Shown here: in pieces, positions 26,475 to 35,907 of the stretch
Numbering within the stretch: the first letter of the stretch is position 1
Layout of the letters: each line of letters opens with the position of its first letter
Assembly: GCA_947503175.1 (NCBI GenBank)
Contig: CANNCO010000003.1
Coordinates: 317,501 to 381,500 of the forward strand
Length of the DNA: 64,000 nucleotides
From: an uncultured Paracoccaceae bacterium
GTDB taxonomy: Bacteria > Pseudomonadota > Alphaproteobacteria > Rhodobacterales > Rhodobacteraceae
Direction: 5' to 3'
The notes under the pieces: generated by a model
The model's input: only the letters and a program-made list of their open reading frames with translations
What the model was told of the DNA's origin: nothing
Database searches by the model: none
Translations under genes and position numbers: made by a program

Positions 26475-27241
26475 GTGCCAAGCACCGCAAGCACCCCCAG
26501 AAGGAACCCGACTTCGCTGGTCTGCTGCACCGCACCCAGACAGTCGCCGGTATAACCTCCCAACCGGGGTTCAAACACCCGCCGCATGGCGATGTGACCT
26601 GCGATCAGGCCCAAAAGCCCCGCTGCGACCGCTGTGCCCGGAACGGCCCATCCGGCAAGGGCTGCGGCAAATACAGCCGTTAGTGCCGCGAACCACAGAC
26701 CCGATGTTCCGCTTGCAACGGGTTTTCCAGTGCCATGATCACGCACATAGCTGCTGGTCGCGATCACGGCGACGGCACTCGCCCGGCTCAGGCTGTGCGC
26801 AACGATCAGCAGCCATGGGACAACCTCGACCGGAAGTGTGGCCAATGCAGTAACCTTGACTGCCAGGACAAGACCGATGCCCACAGCCCCGTAGGTGCCC
26901 AACCGGCTGTCTTTCATGATCTCCAGCGCGCGTTCCCGGGTCACCGCTCCGCCAAGACCATCGCAGCAATCGGCAAACCCGTCCTCGTGGAACGCCCCGG
27001 TCGCAATGATCCCGGCACCGGTTGCAAGCAGGGCGGCGATCACCGGCGGCAGAAGCTGCACCGCGCCCCAGAACACCAGGGCTGAAATCACACCAACGAT
27101 CAGACCGACGGCAGGGTACCAGCGCGGTGTCGCCTCCATCCGCGCCTCCGACCAGCCGGGATCGCGCGGCACGGGAAGGCGGGTAAAGAACTGCACCGCC
27201 AGCAGGAAGATCACCCATTCCTCGGCGATGCGGTTCTTCAT
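26471..27241 (-). CDS. cobS: Adenosylcobinamide-GDP ribazoletransferase
   Basis: A 256-residue polytopic membrane enzyme that attaches alpha-ribazole to adenosylcobinamide-GDP in the final step of cobalamin synthesis. TRLPVPRD near the start, ATGAFHEDGFADCCDGLGGA (with the acidic HEDGxAD metal site, about 81-100) and DSRLGTYGAVGI are family hallmarks. It starts inside the cobT stop (ATGA-type overlap) and overlaps ybeY. Confidence 0.95.
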   Translation of the reverse strand: MKNRIAEEWVIFLLAVQFFTRLPVPRDPGWSEARMEATPRWYPAVGLIVGVISALVFWGAVQLLPPVIAALLATGAGIIATGAFHEDGFADCCDGLGGAVTRERALEIMKDSRLGTYGAVGIGLVLAVKVTALATLPVEVVPWLLIVAHSLSRASAVAVIATSSYVRDHGTGKPVASGTSGLWFAALTAVFAAALAGWAVPGTAVAAGLLGLIAGHIAMRRVFEPRLGGYTGDCLGAVQQTSEVGFLLGVLAVLGT

Positions 27242-28251
27242 TCAGACCGGCTCACACCCGCACTCTCGAAACTGGCCATCTCGTTCAGCATGGCGACCGC
27301 CGCGCGGATCACGGGCCATGCCAGAAGCGCGCCGGTCCCCTCACCCAGCCTCATTTCTAGATGCAGCAGCGGCCGGGCTCCGATGCAGTCGCAAAGCAGA
27401 CGATGTCCTGCCTCGGCGGATTGATGGGCAAAGACCATGGCGGGCCGCGCGGTTGGATCGATGTCCAGCGCAACCGCCGCCGCCGCCGTCGCGATGAAGC
27501 CGTCCACGATCACCACGCGACCGTCCTCGGCCCCGGCAAGCATGGCTCCGGCCATCATCGCAATCTCGAACCCGCCATACTCGGTCAACGCCGTTCGGCC
27601 ATTCAGTCTCTCCGGCGTGCGCGCCGCAGCCTGTTCCAGAATGGCGACCTTGTTGGCAAGCCCTGCATCATCGAGACCCGTCCCGCGACCTGTAAACTCG
27701 GCCACCGGGCGTCCGTTCAGTTTCGCGGCCAGAAGAGCGGCGGATGATGTGTTCCCGATCCCCATCTCGCCAACAGACAAAGCATCTGACGGCATCCCGC
27801 GCGCCATCCGCTCACCCTCTGCCAGTGCCTGTTCCGCCTGCGCCGTCGTCATGGCCGGACCAGCCAGTGCACTGGCAGTCCCACCCGCAATCCTGGCTGA
27901 AACCAGCCCGTCAGCACGCAACGGTTCACCCGCAACACCCGCATCGACGACCGCAAGGTCGATGCCGTTCGCCCGCGCAAACACGTTCGACGCAGCGCCA
28001 CCGGCGAGGAAATTCTTGACCATCTCCCGCGTCACCGCCTGCGGAAAGGCCGAAACACCCTCCAGCGCCAGCCCGTGATCGGCGGCAAAGATGATGTGAC
28101 GACAGGTCTCCATTCGCGGGGTGAGCGACCCCTGCACGCGGGCGACCTGCGCCGCAAGTTCCTCGATCCGCCCAAGGCTTCCGGGCGGCTTGGTCTTGCC
28201 ATCGATCGCCGCATTTAGCGCGGTCTCGAACTCGATCCCGGGACCGGTCAT
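27238..28251 (-). CDS. cobT: Nicotinate-nucleotide-dimethylbenzimidazole phosphoribosyltransferase
   Basis: A 337-residue cytosolic enzyme making alpha-ribazole phosphate from DMB and nicotinate mononucleotide. KTKPPGSLGRIEELA (residues about 16-30), FAADHGLALEGVSAFPQAVT and MGIGNTSSAALLAA are characteristic, and the catalytic Glu lies in the C-terminal RLGEGTGALLAWPV. It lies one base after hemF and overlaps cobS, so heme and cobalamin tail steps appear co-transcribed. Confidence 0.95.
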   Translation of the reverse strand: MTGPGIEFETALNAAIDGKTKPPGSLGRIEELAAQVARVQGSLTPRMETCRHIIFAADHGLALEGVSAFPQAVTREMVKNFLAGGAASNVFARANGIDLAVVDAGVAGEPLRADGLVSARIAGGTASALAGPAMTTAQAEQALAEGERMARGMPSDALSVGEMGIGNTSSAALLAAKLNGRPVAEFTGRGTGLDDAGLANKVAILEQAAARTPERLNGRTALTEYGGFEIAMMAGAMLAGAEDGRVVIVDGFIATAAAAVALDIDPTARPAMVFAHQSAEAGHRLLCDCIGARPLLHLEMRLGEGTGALLAWPVIRAAVAMLNEMASFESAGVSRSE

Positions 28252-28252
28252 G

Positions 28253-29143
28253 TCACACCCACTTGGCCAGCGGCGGAAGGCTCATCAGCACTGCGTTCGC
28301 ATCGTGCCCCGTTTCCAGACCGAATTTCGTCCCCCGGTCATAGACAAGGTTGTATTCGGCATAGAGCCCACGATGCACAAGCTGCGTGTCTTTGTCGGCA
28401 TCCGTCCACGGCGTATCGCGGCGCTTTTCGACCAGCGGCACGAACGCCTTCAGGAAAGCGCGGCCCACATCCTGGGTGAAGGCGAAATCCGCCTCCCAAT
28501 CGCCAGAGTTGTGGTCGTCATAAAAGATGCCGCCGACCCCCCGCGCCCGACCGCGATGAGGCACAAAGAAATACTCGTCCGCCCAAGCCTTGTACTTTGG
28601 ATACAACTCATCGCCATGGGGCGCGCAATGGGCCTCTTGCACACTATGAAAATAGGCCGTGTCCTCGTCATACTCGATGCAGGGGTTCAGATCGGACCCG
28701 CCGCCGAACCACCATGCGTGGGGCGTCCAGAACATCCGCGTGTTCATATGCACCGCCGGCGTGTGCGGGTTCTGCATATGTGCCACAAGGCTGATGCCGC
28801 TGGCCCAGAACCGGGGATCGTCCGCCATGCCTGGAACGCCGCGCGCCGCCATCGCCTTTTGTGCCCGCTCACCCAACTCGCCATAGACGGACGAGACGTT
28901 GACCCCGATCTTCTCGAATGTCCGCCCGCCGCGCATGACGCTCATAAGCCCGCCGCCCGCATCCGACCCGTCATCCGAAGCCCGCTTGGTTTCCGATACC
29001 TCGAACCGCCCCGGCGGATTCTCGGCAAATGGCCCGGTGGTCTGCGCATCCTCAAGGGCCTCGAAGCTGGCGACGATCTCGTCGCGCAATTGACGGAACC
29101 AGGCGGAAGCACGGGCTTTGCGGGTGTCGAAGTCGTCTGTCAT
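28253..29143 (-). CDS. hemF: Oxygen-dependent coproporphyrinogen III oxidase
   Basis: A 296-residue soluble enzyme that uses O2 to decarboxylate coproporphyrinogen III to protoporphyrinogen IX in heme synthesis. GVNVSSVYGEL, HMNTRMFWTPHAWWFGGGSD, GRARGVGGIFYDDHN and GLYAEYNLVYDRGTKFGL are all conserved family blocks. First gene of the leftward hemF-cobT-cobS-ybeY-corC-lnt run; about 106 bases separate it from the divergent lipoprotein gene. Confidence 0.96.
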   Translation of the reverse strand: MTDDFDTRKARASAWFRQLRDEIVASFEALEDAQTTGPFAENPPGRFEVSETKRASDDGSDAGGGLMSVMRGGRTFEKIGVNVSSVYGELGERAQKAMAARGVPGMADDPRFWASGISLVAHMQNPHTPAVHMNTRMFWTPHAWWFGGGSDLNPCIEYDEDTAYFHSVQEAHCAPHGDELYPKYKAWADEYFFVPHRGRARGVGGIFYDDHNSGDWEADFAFTQDVGRAFLKAFVPLVEKRRDTPWTDADKDTQLVHRGLYAEYNLVYDRGTKFGLETGHDANAVLMSLPPLAKWV

Positions 29144-29249
29144 TGACTGTCCTCACTGATCGAGAGCGAGCTAACAGGAAATCCGCGACCCAGCCAACAC
29201 CCCACGTCATGCTTTCGCCCGGGTGCGACACTCTGCTAAAGTTCAACGC

Positions 29250-29624
29250 ATGAGATGGCTGGCCCTGACCCTGACGATTCTTACCCTCGCGGCCTGTGCA
29301 ACACCGCAGGAACGCTGCGAGGCCCAGGCCACGCGCGAACTGAATACGATCAACGATCTGATCGACGAAACGCGCGCCAATCTTCAGCGTGGCTATGCGC
29401 TTGAAACCCGCACCGAACCGCGCGTCGGGCTGACATTTTGTGGCGGCAACTACGGCCATACCCGGTTTTGTACCGGGACACGTCTGATCGAACGCAAGGT
29501 GCCGGTCGCGATCGATCTGGAGGAAGAGCGGAAGAAGCTGATTTCCCTGAACGAAAAGAAACGCCAGCTGGAAGCCGTCACCGCCGAGCAGATCGCCCGC
29601 TGTGCCGCGCGGCTGGGCACCTGA
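29250..29624 (+). CDS. Small putative lipoprotein
   Basis: A 124-residue protein with a lipobox LAAC (Cys16) after a hydrophobic signal sequence, so probably anchored in a membrane facing the periplasm. The mature part has four further Cys (in ERCEAQ, TFCGGN, RFCTGT and IARCAAR), which could form two disulfides, and a helical Glu/Lys-rich C-terminal region (EEERKKLISLNEKKRQLEA). No known domain. Convergent with the SDR gene, with a four-base gap between the stops. Confidence 0.72.
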   Translation: MRWLALTLTILTLAACATPQERCEAQATRELNTINDLIDETRANLQRGYALETRTEPRVGLTFCGGNYGHTRFCTGTRLIERKVPVAIDLEEERKKLISLNEKKRQLEAVTAEQIARCAARLGT

Positions 29625-29628
29625 CGGG

Positions 29629-30438
29629 TTAGTGGGCCGGGGTGCCCACGGCATCGACCAGCGTACGCCCCCCATCCACCGTCAGGATCTGCCCGGTCAT
29701 GAACCCCGATCCGTCCGACGCCAGAAACTGCGCCACTTCCGCAAGTTCGGTTGCGCTTGCAATGCGTGACAGCGGGGTGTTGTCAATAATGTCGTCGCGG
29801 TAATCGCTGTTTTCCTTCAGCGCCCCTTGCAGGGACGCGCTCATCACGCTTCCGAAGGCCACGGCATTGACGCGGATGCGGTGTGGCGCAAGTGCGACCG
29901 CCATCGAGCGGGTCAACTGATCCAAGGCGGCGGAGCTGACCGAATACGCCAGAAGATCGGGATGGGTCCGTTGTGCGGCGATGGATGACAGGTTGATGAT
30001 CGACCCCACGGGTCCTTCGTCCTGCCCGTCCTTCTCAGCCTGCTTGATCATCCGGCGCGAAAACAGCTGGGTCAGCCGCAGCGACGTGATCAGGTTCTGG
30101 TTCAACAGGTCCGTTACCGCATCGTCATCCGGGTTCAGCGGATCGGCCACCAGCATCTGCCGGCTGGCATTGACCAGAATATCGACCCGGTCGAATGCAT
30201 CGATCGTGGCCGACAGCAGATTGGCGATGGTCAGCTTCTGACGCAGGTCCCCGGCGAACATCCGGATATTGCCTTCTTCCGCAAGGTCCTCACCCAGTTC
30301 CGACACCAGTTTCTTTTCATCCATATCCGCGAACATGACGTTGGCGTCGCGGTCGGCAAAATGGCGGGCGATGGCCAGCCCGACGCCATTCGCAGCACCG
30401 GTGATCACAGCGGTCTTGCCCGCGATGGAAAAGCTCAT
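29629..30438 (-). CDS. SDR-family protein with non-canonical active site
   Basis: A 269-residue short-chain dehydrogenase/reductase-fold protein. The cofactor motif TGAANGVG (13-20), NAS in ILVNAS, and the Ser in INLSSIAA are normal, but the YxxxK motif reads YSVSS (Tyr165, Ser169), so the catalytic Lys is replaced by Ser. It may therefore be an inactive or non-oxidoreductase member. C terminus ends FLASDGSGFMTGQILTVDGG as in the family. The start overlaps the RsmC-like gene stop by 4 bases. Confidence 0.86.
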   Translation of the reverse strand: MSFSIAGKTAVITGAANGVGLAIARHFADRDANVMFADMDEKKLVSELGEDLAEEGNIRMFAGDLRQKLTIANLLSATIDAFDRVDILVNASRQMLVADPLNPDDDAVTDLLNQNLITSLRLTQLFSRRMIKQAEKDGQDEGPVGSIINLSSIAAQRTHPDLLAYSVSSAALDQLTRSMAVALAPHRIRVNAVAFGSVMSASLQGALKENSDYRDDIIDNTPLSRIASATELAEVAQFLASDGSGFMTGQILTVDGGRTLVDAVGTPAH

Positions 30439-31418
30439 GCTCTGGTTCTCCGTTTGCGCGGGCGCGCGGCCCGGAACAGTTTGAACGATTGCGTGCCGCC
30501 AAGCTCGGTCACTTCGCCGAAGGCCACATCAAGCGCCCTTTCGTAAGGAAGATGCCGGTTCGCCACAAGCCAGACCCGCCCGTGCGGCTTGGCCAGTCGG
30601 CGTGCTGAATCGATGAAGGCGATACCCAGTTCGGGGCTGGCGGCGCGCCCCTGATGGAACGGCGGGTTCATCACGATGTCATCGAACCCCGACGCCTGAA
30701 AGCCCATCGCATCCGCCCAGTGATAAACGGCACGCGGGTCGTTCAGGTTCTCCCGCGCACAGTCCAGCGCGACCCGGTCCGTCTCGACCAGATGAAGCTC
30801 TTCGACACCGGAACGCTCAAGTATCGCCCGGGACAGATACCCCCAGCCCGCGCCTAGATCCGCGACCCGTGGTCCCAGCTTCGCCGACAGCGCCTCCGCC
30901 AGGGCCCGCGATCCGGGATCGACACCATCGGCCGAAAAGACCCCCAACCGTGTGACAAAGCCCCCGATGTCGCGCGAACCGGGATCGGTCCAATCGTCGA
31001 ACCGGGCACCCGCGTCGATCACCGCCAGCTTCCCGTGATGCTTTGACAACGCATCCGACACCGGGGCACGCTTCCGCGCTTCACGCCAAAGCCCCTCAAT
31101 CCCATCCGTCTTGGACCCGTCAATGATCACCGGGCCGTCAGTAATCCGGGCGGCTTCGGCGATCCAGGCGCGGGCCAGCGCCTTGGATCTGGGTATGAAC
31201 ACAACCGACAACCGCGGTGAATCGGGAAGGTCACCCACCTGATATCCGGCACCGGTCAGAGCATCGGCCTGCGGCTTCATCCTCTGAAGAACCGTCACCC
31301 TGTCCTTGGGAAGCTCACCCAAAACGTCCGGCCCCTCCGCCCCGAACACCGCAATCGGCCCGTCCGGCACGGCAAACATACCGGCCTCCAGTGCGAGGGA
31401 CAGACGATTACCGGTCAT
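30435..31418 (-). CDS. RsmC/RlmG-like class I methyltransferase
   Basis: A 327-residue SAM-dependent methyltransferase with a degenerate N-terminal half and a catalytic C-terminal half. The SAM motif is VADLGAGWGYLSRAIL and the catalytic NPPF motif is MNPPFHQG, the guanine-N2 rRNA/23S or 16S signature of RsmC/RlmG. Likely target is 16S G1207 by analogy but alphaproteobacterial specificity is not certain. Ends with a basic tail PRKRRTRA. Follows clpS by 24 bases and overlaps the SDR gene. Confidence 0.85.
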   Translation of the reverse strand: MTGNRLSLALEAGMFAVPDGPIAVFGAEGPDVLGELPKDRVTVLQRMKPQADALTGAGYQVGDLPDSPRLSVVFIPRSKALARAWIAEAARITDGPVIIDGSKTDGIEGLWREARKRAPVSDALSKHHGKLAVIDAGARFDDWTDPGSRDIGGFVTRLGVFSADGVDPGSRALAEALSAKLGPRVADLGAGWGYLSRAILERSGVEELHLVETDRVALDCARENLNDPRAVYHWADAMGFQASGFDDIVMNPPFHQGRAASPELGIAFIDSARRLAKPHGRVWLVANRHLPYERALDVAFGEVTELGGTQSFKLFRAARPRKRRTRA

Positions 31419-31442
31419 CGGACGGGCAGGGCAACGGGTGCC

Positions 31443-31769
31443 CTACTCTTTCTCCATCGTGCATTGCAGCGGGTGCTGATGGCGGCGGGCAAAGTCCATG
31501 ACCTGGCTGACCTTGGTCTCGGCAACCTCATGGCTGAAGACTCCGACAACCGCGACACCTTTCTTGTGAACGGTCAGCATCAGCTCGAATGACTGCGCAT
31601 GGGTCATGCCAAAGAATCGCTCAAGCACGTGAACGACGAACTCCATCGGCGTGAAATCGTCATTCAGCAGCATCACCTTGTACATCGGCGGGCGCTGTGT
31701 CTTGGTCTTTGTTTCCAGCAACACGCCGCTGTCGCCGCCGGTCTTGCCGGGCGATTTGTCATCGGACAT
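31443..31769 (-). CDS. clpS: ATP-dependent Clp protease adapter ClpS
   Basis: A 108-residue adapter that hands N-degron substrates to ClpA. The core [17 protein letters not shown] holds the NDD binding-pocket residues; [19 protein letters not shown] and [15 protein letters not shown] follow as in the family. The start at 31769 (MSDDKSPG) is preferred; in-frame ATGs at 31781 and 31835 would extend it and none has a strong ribosome-binding site. Divergent from a HAD gene. Confidence 0.93.
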   Translation of the reverse strand: MSDDKSPGKTGGDSGVLLETKTKTQRPPMYKVMLLNDDFTPMEFVVHVLERFFGMTHAQSFELMLTVHKKGVAVVGVFSHEVAETKVSQVMDFARRHQHPLQCTMEKE

Positions 31770-31879
31770 CGAAAGGGGCATCGCAGAAAACACTAGGCCA
31801 GAAACATCGCTTGATTGAGCCATTCGGGCTGACAATATAATCGCTCCCTATCCGGAGAAAAGGGTTTAGACGAGACCTC

Positions 31880-32584
31880 ATGACCAATTCGCTTCAAATC
31901 ATCGGCTTCGATGCCGACGATACCCTTTGGCATAACGAACGGTTCTTTCGCCTGACGCAGGATCAGTTCGAACGGCTTCTGGCCGACTATACCGAGCCCG
32001 ATCACCTGCGCGACAGGCTTTTGGCTGCCGAGCGTCGCAACCTCGGGCATTACGGCTATGGCATCAAGGGCTTTGTCCTGTCGATGATCGAAACTGCGCT
32101 TGAAGTCACCGAAAACCGCGTTCCCGGCCATGTCATCCGTGAACTGATCGAGGCCGGACAGGACATGCTTGGCCATCCGATCGACCTCTTGCCCCACGCC
32201 CGTGACGCGGTGTCAGAGCTTGCTGCCGATCACACGCTGATCCTGATCACCAAGGGCGACCTCCTGGATCAGGAGCGAAAACTGGCGCAATCGGGCCTCG
32301 GCGATCTGTTCGATGGGGTCGAGATCGTCTCGGAAAAGACGCCCGTGACCTATCGCGATATCTTTGCCGCGCATGACGTCAGCCCCGGGCAGTCGATGAT
32401 GGTGGGCAACTCCCTAAGGTCGGATGTGATCCCGGCGATTGAGACGGGCGCGTGGGGCGTCCATGTGCCCCATGATCTGACCTGGGAACTTGAACACGCC
32501 GAACCACCCAGGGATCATCCGCGGTTTCACAGCCTGCCGGATCTCGGCCAGCTATTGAAGCTGGTGCATCAGCTGAAGCACTAA
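31880..32584 (+). CDS. HAD-superfamily hydrolase
   Basis: A 234-residue haloacid dehalogenase-type phosphatase. Motif I is FDADDTLWHNE (Asp11 and Asp13), motif II the Thr in LILITKGD, motif III Lys in VSEKTPV, motif IV in MMVGNSLRSDVIPA. A helical cap lies between about residues 20 and 100. Resembles phosphoglycolate phosphatase/HAD-IA members that dephosphorylate small metabolites. Stands alone, rightward, divergent from clpS, with the peptidoglycan enzyme gene 180 bases on. Confidence 0.86.
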   Translation: MTNSLQIIGFDADDTLWHNERFFRLTQDQFERLLADYTEPDHLRDRLLAAERRNLGHYGYGIKGFVLSMIETALEVTENRVPGHVIRELIEAGQDMLGHPIDLLPHARDAVSELAADHTLILITKGDLLDQERKLAQSGLGDLFDGVEIVSEKTPVTYRDIFAAHDVSPGQSMMVGNSLRSDVIPAIETGAWGVHVPHDLTWELEHAEPPRDHPRFHSLPDLGQLLKLVHQLKH

Positions 32585-32761
32585 ACCACATCTGGTAGTG
32601 AGCCGCGCATCAGCAACGACATATGGATTCTGCGCCTCTGCCACAAGAAAGCCTTGAATTTAAGGTGTTTTCCGATGGAAGGAGCCATGTTAGGTTAACA
32701 GCAAATCAAGACGGACCGGGCAAAGATCCGGCCGCGAGAGGCAGATTGAAGGCAGAACACC

Positions 32762-34243
32762 GTGCGTAGCAAGGCACAAGGGCGTGCGCCCTTTTTCCGG
32801 TTATTTCTATCCATAACTCTTTTTGCGATCTGGGCGCCTCTTGCCGCCACGGCAGCACCCTATGCGGCGATGGTGATCGACGCGCGGTCGGGCGAGGTGC
32901 TGCATTCACGGAATGCCGATACCCGCCTACACCCGGCCTCTCTGACAAAGATGATGACGCTTTACATAGCTTTCGAGGCGGTCCGGAATGGCGAGATATC
33001 CCTGGATCAGAAAGTCCTGATCTCGAAAAAGGCCGCGGCAGAACCGCCATCGAAACTGGGCCTGAGATCCGGTCAGAGAATCGCTCTGCGCTATCTCATC
33101 CGCGCCGCCGCGATCAAATCGGCCAACGATGCCGCGACGGCCATCGGCGAAGCGATCGAAGGCTCAGAGGCGGCCTTTGCCCGCCGGATGAACCGAACGG
33201 CACTGGCGCTGGGCATGACCCGCACGACGTTCAAGAACGCCCATGGCCTGACCGAAAGCGGGCACCTGTCCACCGCCCGCGACATGACGACGATGGGACG
33301 GCGGCTGTTCTACGACTTCCCCCAGTATTACAATCTCTTCTCACGCCGCACGACCCATGCCGGCATCGGCAATGTCGCAAATACAAACCGGCGGCTTCTG
33401 GCAAACTACCGTGGCGCTGACGGGATCAAGACGGGCTTCACGAATGCCGCCGGCTTCAACCTCGTCGCATCCGCCGAGCGCGGAAGCGAGCGCATCATCG
33501 CCACCGTTTTCGGGGGCCGGTCGACGGCGACGCGGAATGCCAGGGTCGCTGAACTTCTGGACATGGGATTTCAGCGGGCGCCGACCCGTGTTGCGGTTCG
33601 CAAGCCGCCCCTGCCGGTTTATCCGTCCACGTCCGGTGCCGGAAAGGCCGTGCGCACGGTGCTTGCCGTCGCCCAGAGCCCAAGGCCCAGAGGTCGGCCC
33701 GGACCAGTCGCGCCTCCGGGCGTGATGACCGCAAACGTGCAGGATACCGTTGCTGAAACCCTTGCGCTGATCGAGCTTGATCAGAAGCCGTCGCAGCCGC
33801 TCGTCAATCTCGAAACGACTGTCGCTGCGGTATCGGGACCATCACTTCCGGCACTGGCAGAGAATGCGCCACCGTCCCGGCCCGCATCGATCACCGTCGC
33901 AGCGGTCGCTGTTGCGGCGGCCCAACCGGCCTCCGCACCGCCCACGGCTGTGGCAGAGGTCGAACAGCTTACCGAAGAGGTCGTCACCCGCATGTCCACC
34001 TCCGGCGGACGCCATTGGGGTATTTCCGTCGGTAGCTTCTCGTCCCGCCACCAGGCAGAGCGCATCCTGTTGCAGACGGCACTGCTGGAACTGGGAACGC
34101 TTGACGAGGCCTTGCGCAAGGTCGTCCCCAAATCCGGCAGGTTCGACGCGAATTTCGTGGGTCTGTCCGCTGAGCAGGCCGATCTGGCCTGCCGCAGGCT
34201 TTCGGCCCGCAACGTCGACTGCGCCAAGTTCGGCCCGGGCTAG
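32762..34243 (+). CDS. D-alanyl-D-alanine carboxypeptidase with C-terminal SPOR domain
   Basis: A 493-residue exported penicillin-binding protein of the PBP5/DacF class. An N-terminal signal sequence ends near residue 32; catalytic motifs are SLTK (Ser60, Lys63), SAN (120-122) and KTG (223-225). A Pro/Ala-rich linker of about 150 residues follows, then a SPOR domain (residues about 418-493, GRHWGISVGSFSSRHQAERI) that binds denuded septal peptidoglycan. The gene starts with GTG. Role: trimming stem peptides, probably at the division site because of the SPOR domain. About 177 bases upstream are AT-richer and presumably promoter. Confidence 0.93.
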   Translation: MRSKAQGRAPFFRLFLSITLFAIWAPLAATAAPYAAMVIDARSGEVLHSRNADTRLHPASLTKMMTLYIAFEAVRNGEISLDQKVLISKKAAAEPPSKLGLRSGQRIALRYLIRAAAIKSANDAATAIGEAIEGSEAAFARRMNRTALALGMTRTTFKNAHGLTESGHLSTARDMTTMGRRLFYDFPQYYNLFSRRTTHAGIGNVANTNRRLLANYRGADGIKTGFTNAAGFNLVASAERGSERIIATVFGGRSTATRNARVAELLDMGFQRAPTRVAVRKPPLPVYPSTSGAGKAVRTVLAVAQSPRPRGRPGPVAPPGVMTANVQDTVAETLALIELDQKPSQPLVNLETTVAAVSGPSLPALAENAPPSRPASITVAAVAVAAAQPASAPPTAVAEVEQLTEEVVTRMSTSGGRHWGISVGSFSSRHQAERILLQTALLELGTLDEALRKVVPKSGRFDANFVGLSAEQADLACRRLSARNVDCAKFGPG

Positions 34244-34308
34244 ACCGACTTTCCGCCGGAAGACGCCACACGCGCCTGCCGGAGCGGAGCATGCTGTTCC
34301 ACTCTGGA

Positions 34309-35907
34309 CTAAGCGGCCCCGCTCACCGGAAAGGCCGCCGCCATCAATTCGCGCGTATAGGGGTCTTTCGGCGCGTCAAAGATCTCGGCTGCAGGTCCCG
34401 CCTCAACCACGTCGCCGCGCTTCATCACCATCACCTTGTGGCTGAGGGCGCGGACGACCTTCAGGTCGTGACTGATAAAGATGTAGGCCAGCCGGTGCTT
34501 GGCCTGCAGATCGCGCAACAGTTCCACGATCTGCACCTGAACCGTCATGTCCAGCGCCGATGTCGGTTCATCCAGAACAAGCAGTCGGGGCCTCAGGATC
34601 ATCGCGCGTGCGATTGCGATCCTCTGCCGTTGACCGCCTGAAAACTCGTGTGGATAGCGGTGCATCGTCGCCGGGTCCAACCCGACCTCTACCATGATCT
34701 CGGCCACCATGTGCCGGCTATCCTGCCCGGGTGCGGTGCCATGCACGCTCAGCCCCTCGGCAATGATCTCTTCGATGGTCATACGCGGCGACAATGACCC
34801 GTAGGGGTCCTGAAACACGATCTGCATATCCTTGCGCAGGGGCCGGAGCGCCCTGGACCGCCGCCCCTGAATATCTTCGCCCAGAAAGACGATCGGCCCG
34901 TCCGAGCCGATCAGCCGCATCACCGCCAGCGCAAGCGTCGTCTTGCCCGAACCGCTTTCGCCGACAACCCCTACCGTCTCGCCTTCGCGCACGCTGAAAG
35001 ACGCCGCGTTCACTGCCTTCACATGACCCACCGTTCGCTTCAGAAGCCCCCGGTGGATCGGGAACCAGATCCGCAGATTGTCGGTCGAGGCAACAACCTC
35101 CGCATCCTCTGGCACCGGCGCTGGCGTCCCAGCGGCCTCGGCGGACAAAAGCTTGATCGTATAGGGATGCTTCGGCGCATCGAAGATCTCGGCCACCGGT
35201 CCTGTCTCGACAATCTCGCCGTCCTTCATCACGCAAACCCGGTCGGCAAACCGGCGCACGATCCCAAGGTCATGGGTGATGAACAGCATGCTCATCCCCA
35301 TGTCGCGTTTCAGATCCGCCAGAAGTTCAAGGATCTGCGCCTGAATGGTCACGTCCAGCGCCGTCGTCGGTTCATCGGCGATCAACAGGTCGGGACCGTT
35401 TGCCAGCGCCATGGCGATCATGACCCGCTGCCGCTGTCCGCCAGACAACTGATGCGGATAGGCGCCCAACCGGCTTTCCGGGTCCTGAATCCCCACCTTG
35501 TCCAGAAGCTCGAGAATGCGCACGCGCACTGCGTCGCCGCTCAGTCCCTGATGAAGGACAATCGACTCCGCAAGCTGTTTCTCCAGCGTGTGCAGCGGGT
35601 TCAGCGATGTCATCGGCTCCTGAAAGATGAAACTGATATCGTTACCCCGAACCGCACGCAGGCGTCCCTCGGACGCACCGACCATCTCTTCGCCCGCATA
35701 GGTGATCGAGCCTTCGATCCGCGCATTGTCACCCAGAAGCGAAACCGTCGAAAGCGCAGTGACAGATTTCCCCGATCCGCTCTCACCGACCAAAGCGACC
35801 GTCTCGCCCTTCTGGACATCGAACGACACACCGCGCACGGCGGCGGACTCCGCACCGTCCTGGCGAAACCAGACGCTCAGGTCCCTGACGGAAAGATGCG
35901 CGCTCAC
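34309..35907 (-). CDS. yejF: Tandem ABC ATPase of a peptide importer, YejF-like
   Basis: A 532-residue cytoplasmic protein containing two ABC-ATPase modules in one chain. Walker A is GESGSGKS (41-48) in the first half and GESGSGKT near residue 313 in the second; each has [16 protein letters not shown] signature, Walker B ([16 protein letters not shown]) and a C-terminal oligopeptide domain. This fused arrangement is that of YejF/GsiA. It powers uptake with YejE, YejB and YejA encoded just upstream; start overlaps the yejE stop as ATGA. Confidence 0.93.
   Translation of the reverse strand: MSAHLSVRDLSVWFRQDGAESAAVRGVSFDVQKGETVALVGESGSGKSVTALSTVSLLGDNARIEGSITYAGEEMVGASEGRLRAVRGNDISFIFQEPMTSLNPLHTLEKQLAESIVLHQGLSGDAVRVRILELLDKVGIQDPESRLGAYPHQLSGGQRQRVMIAMALANGPDLLIADEPTTALDVTIQAQILELLADLKRDMGMSMLFITHDLGIVRRFADRVCVMKDGEIVETGPVAEIFDAPKHPYTIKLLSAEAAGTPAPVPEDAEVVASTDNLRIWFPIHRGLLKRTVGHVKAVNAASFSVREGETVGVVGESGSGKTTLALAVMRLIGSDGPIVFLGEDIQGRRSRALRPLRKDMQIVFQDPYGSLSPRMTIEEIIAEGLSVHGTAPGQDSRHMVAEIMVEVGLDPATMHRYPHEFSGGQRQRIAIARAMILRPRLLVLDEPTSALDMTVQVQIVELLRDLQAKHRLAYIFISHDLKVVRALSHKVMVMKRGDVVEAGPAAEIFDAPKDPYTRELMAAAFPVSGAA

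Noticed and set aside
32652-32665. CCTTGAATTTAAGG near-palindrome before the carboxypeptidase gene as an operator or CtrA site
   Set aside because: One mismatch pair and no second half-site with correct spacing; too weak to call.
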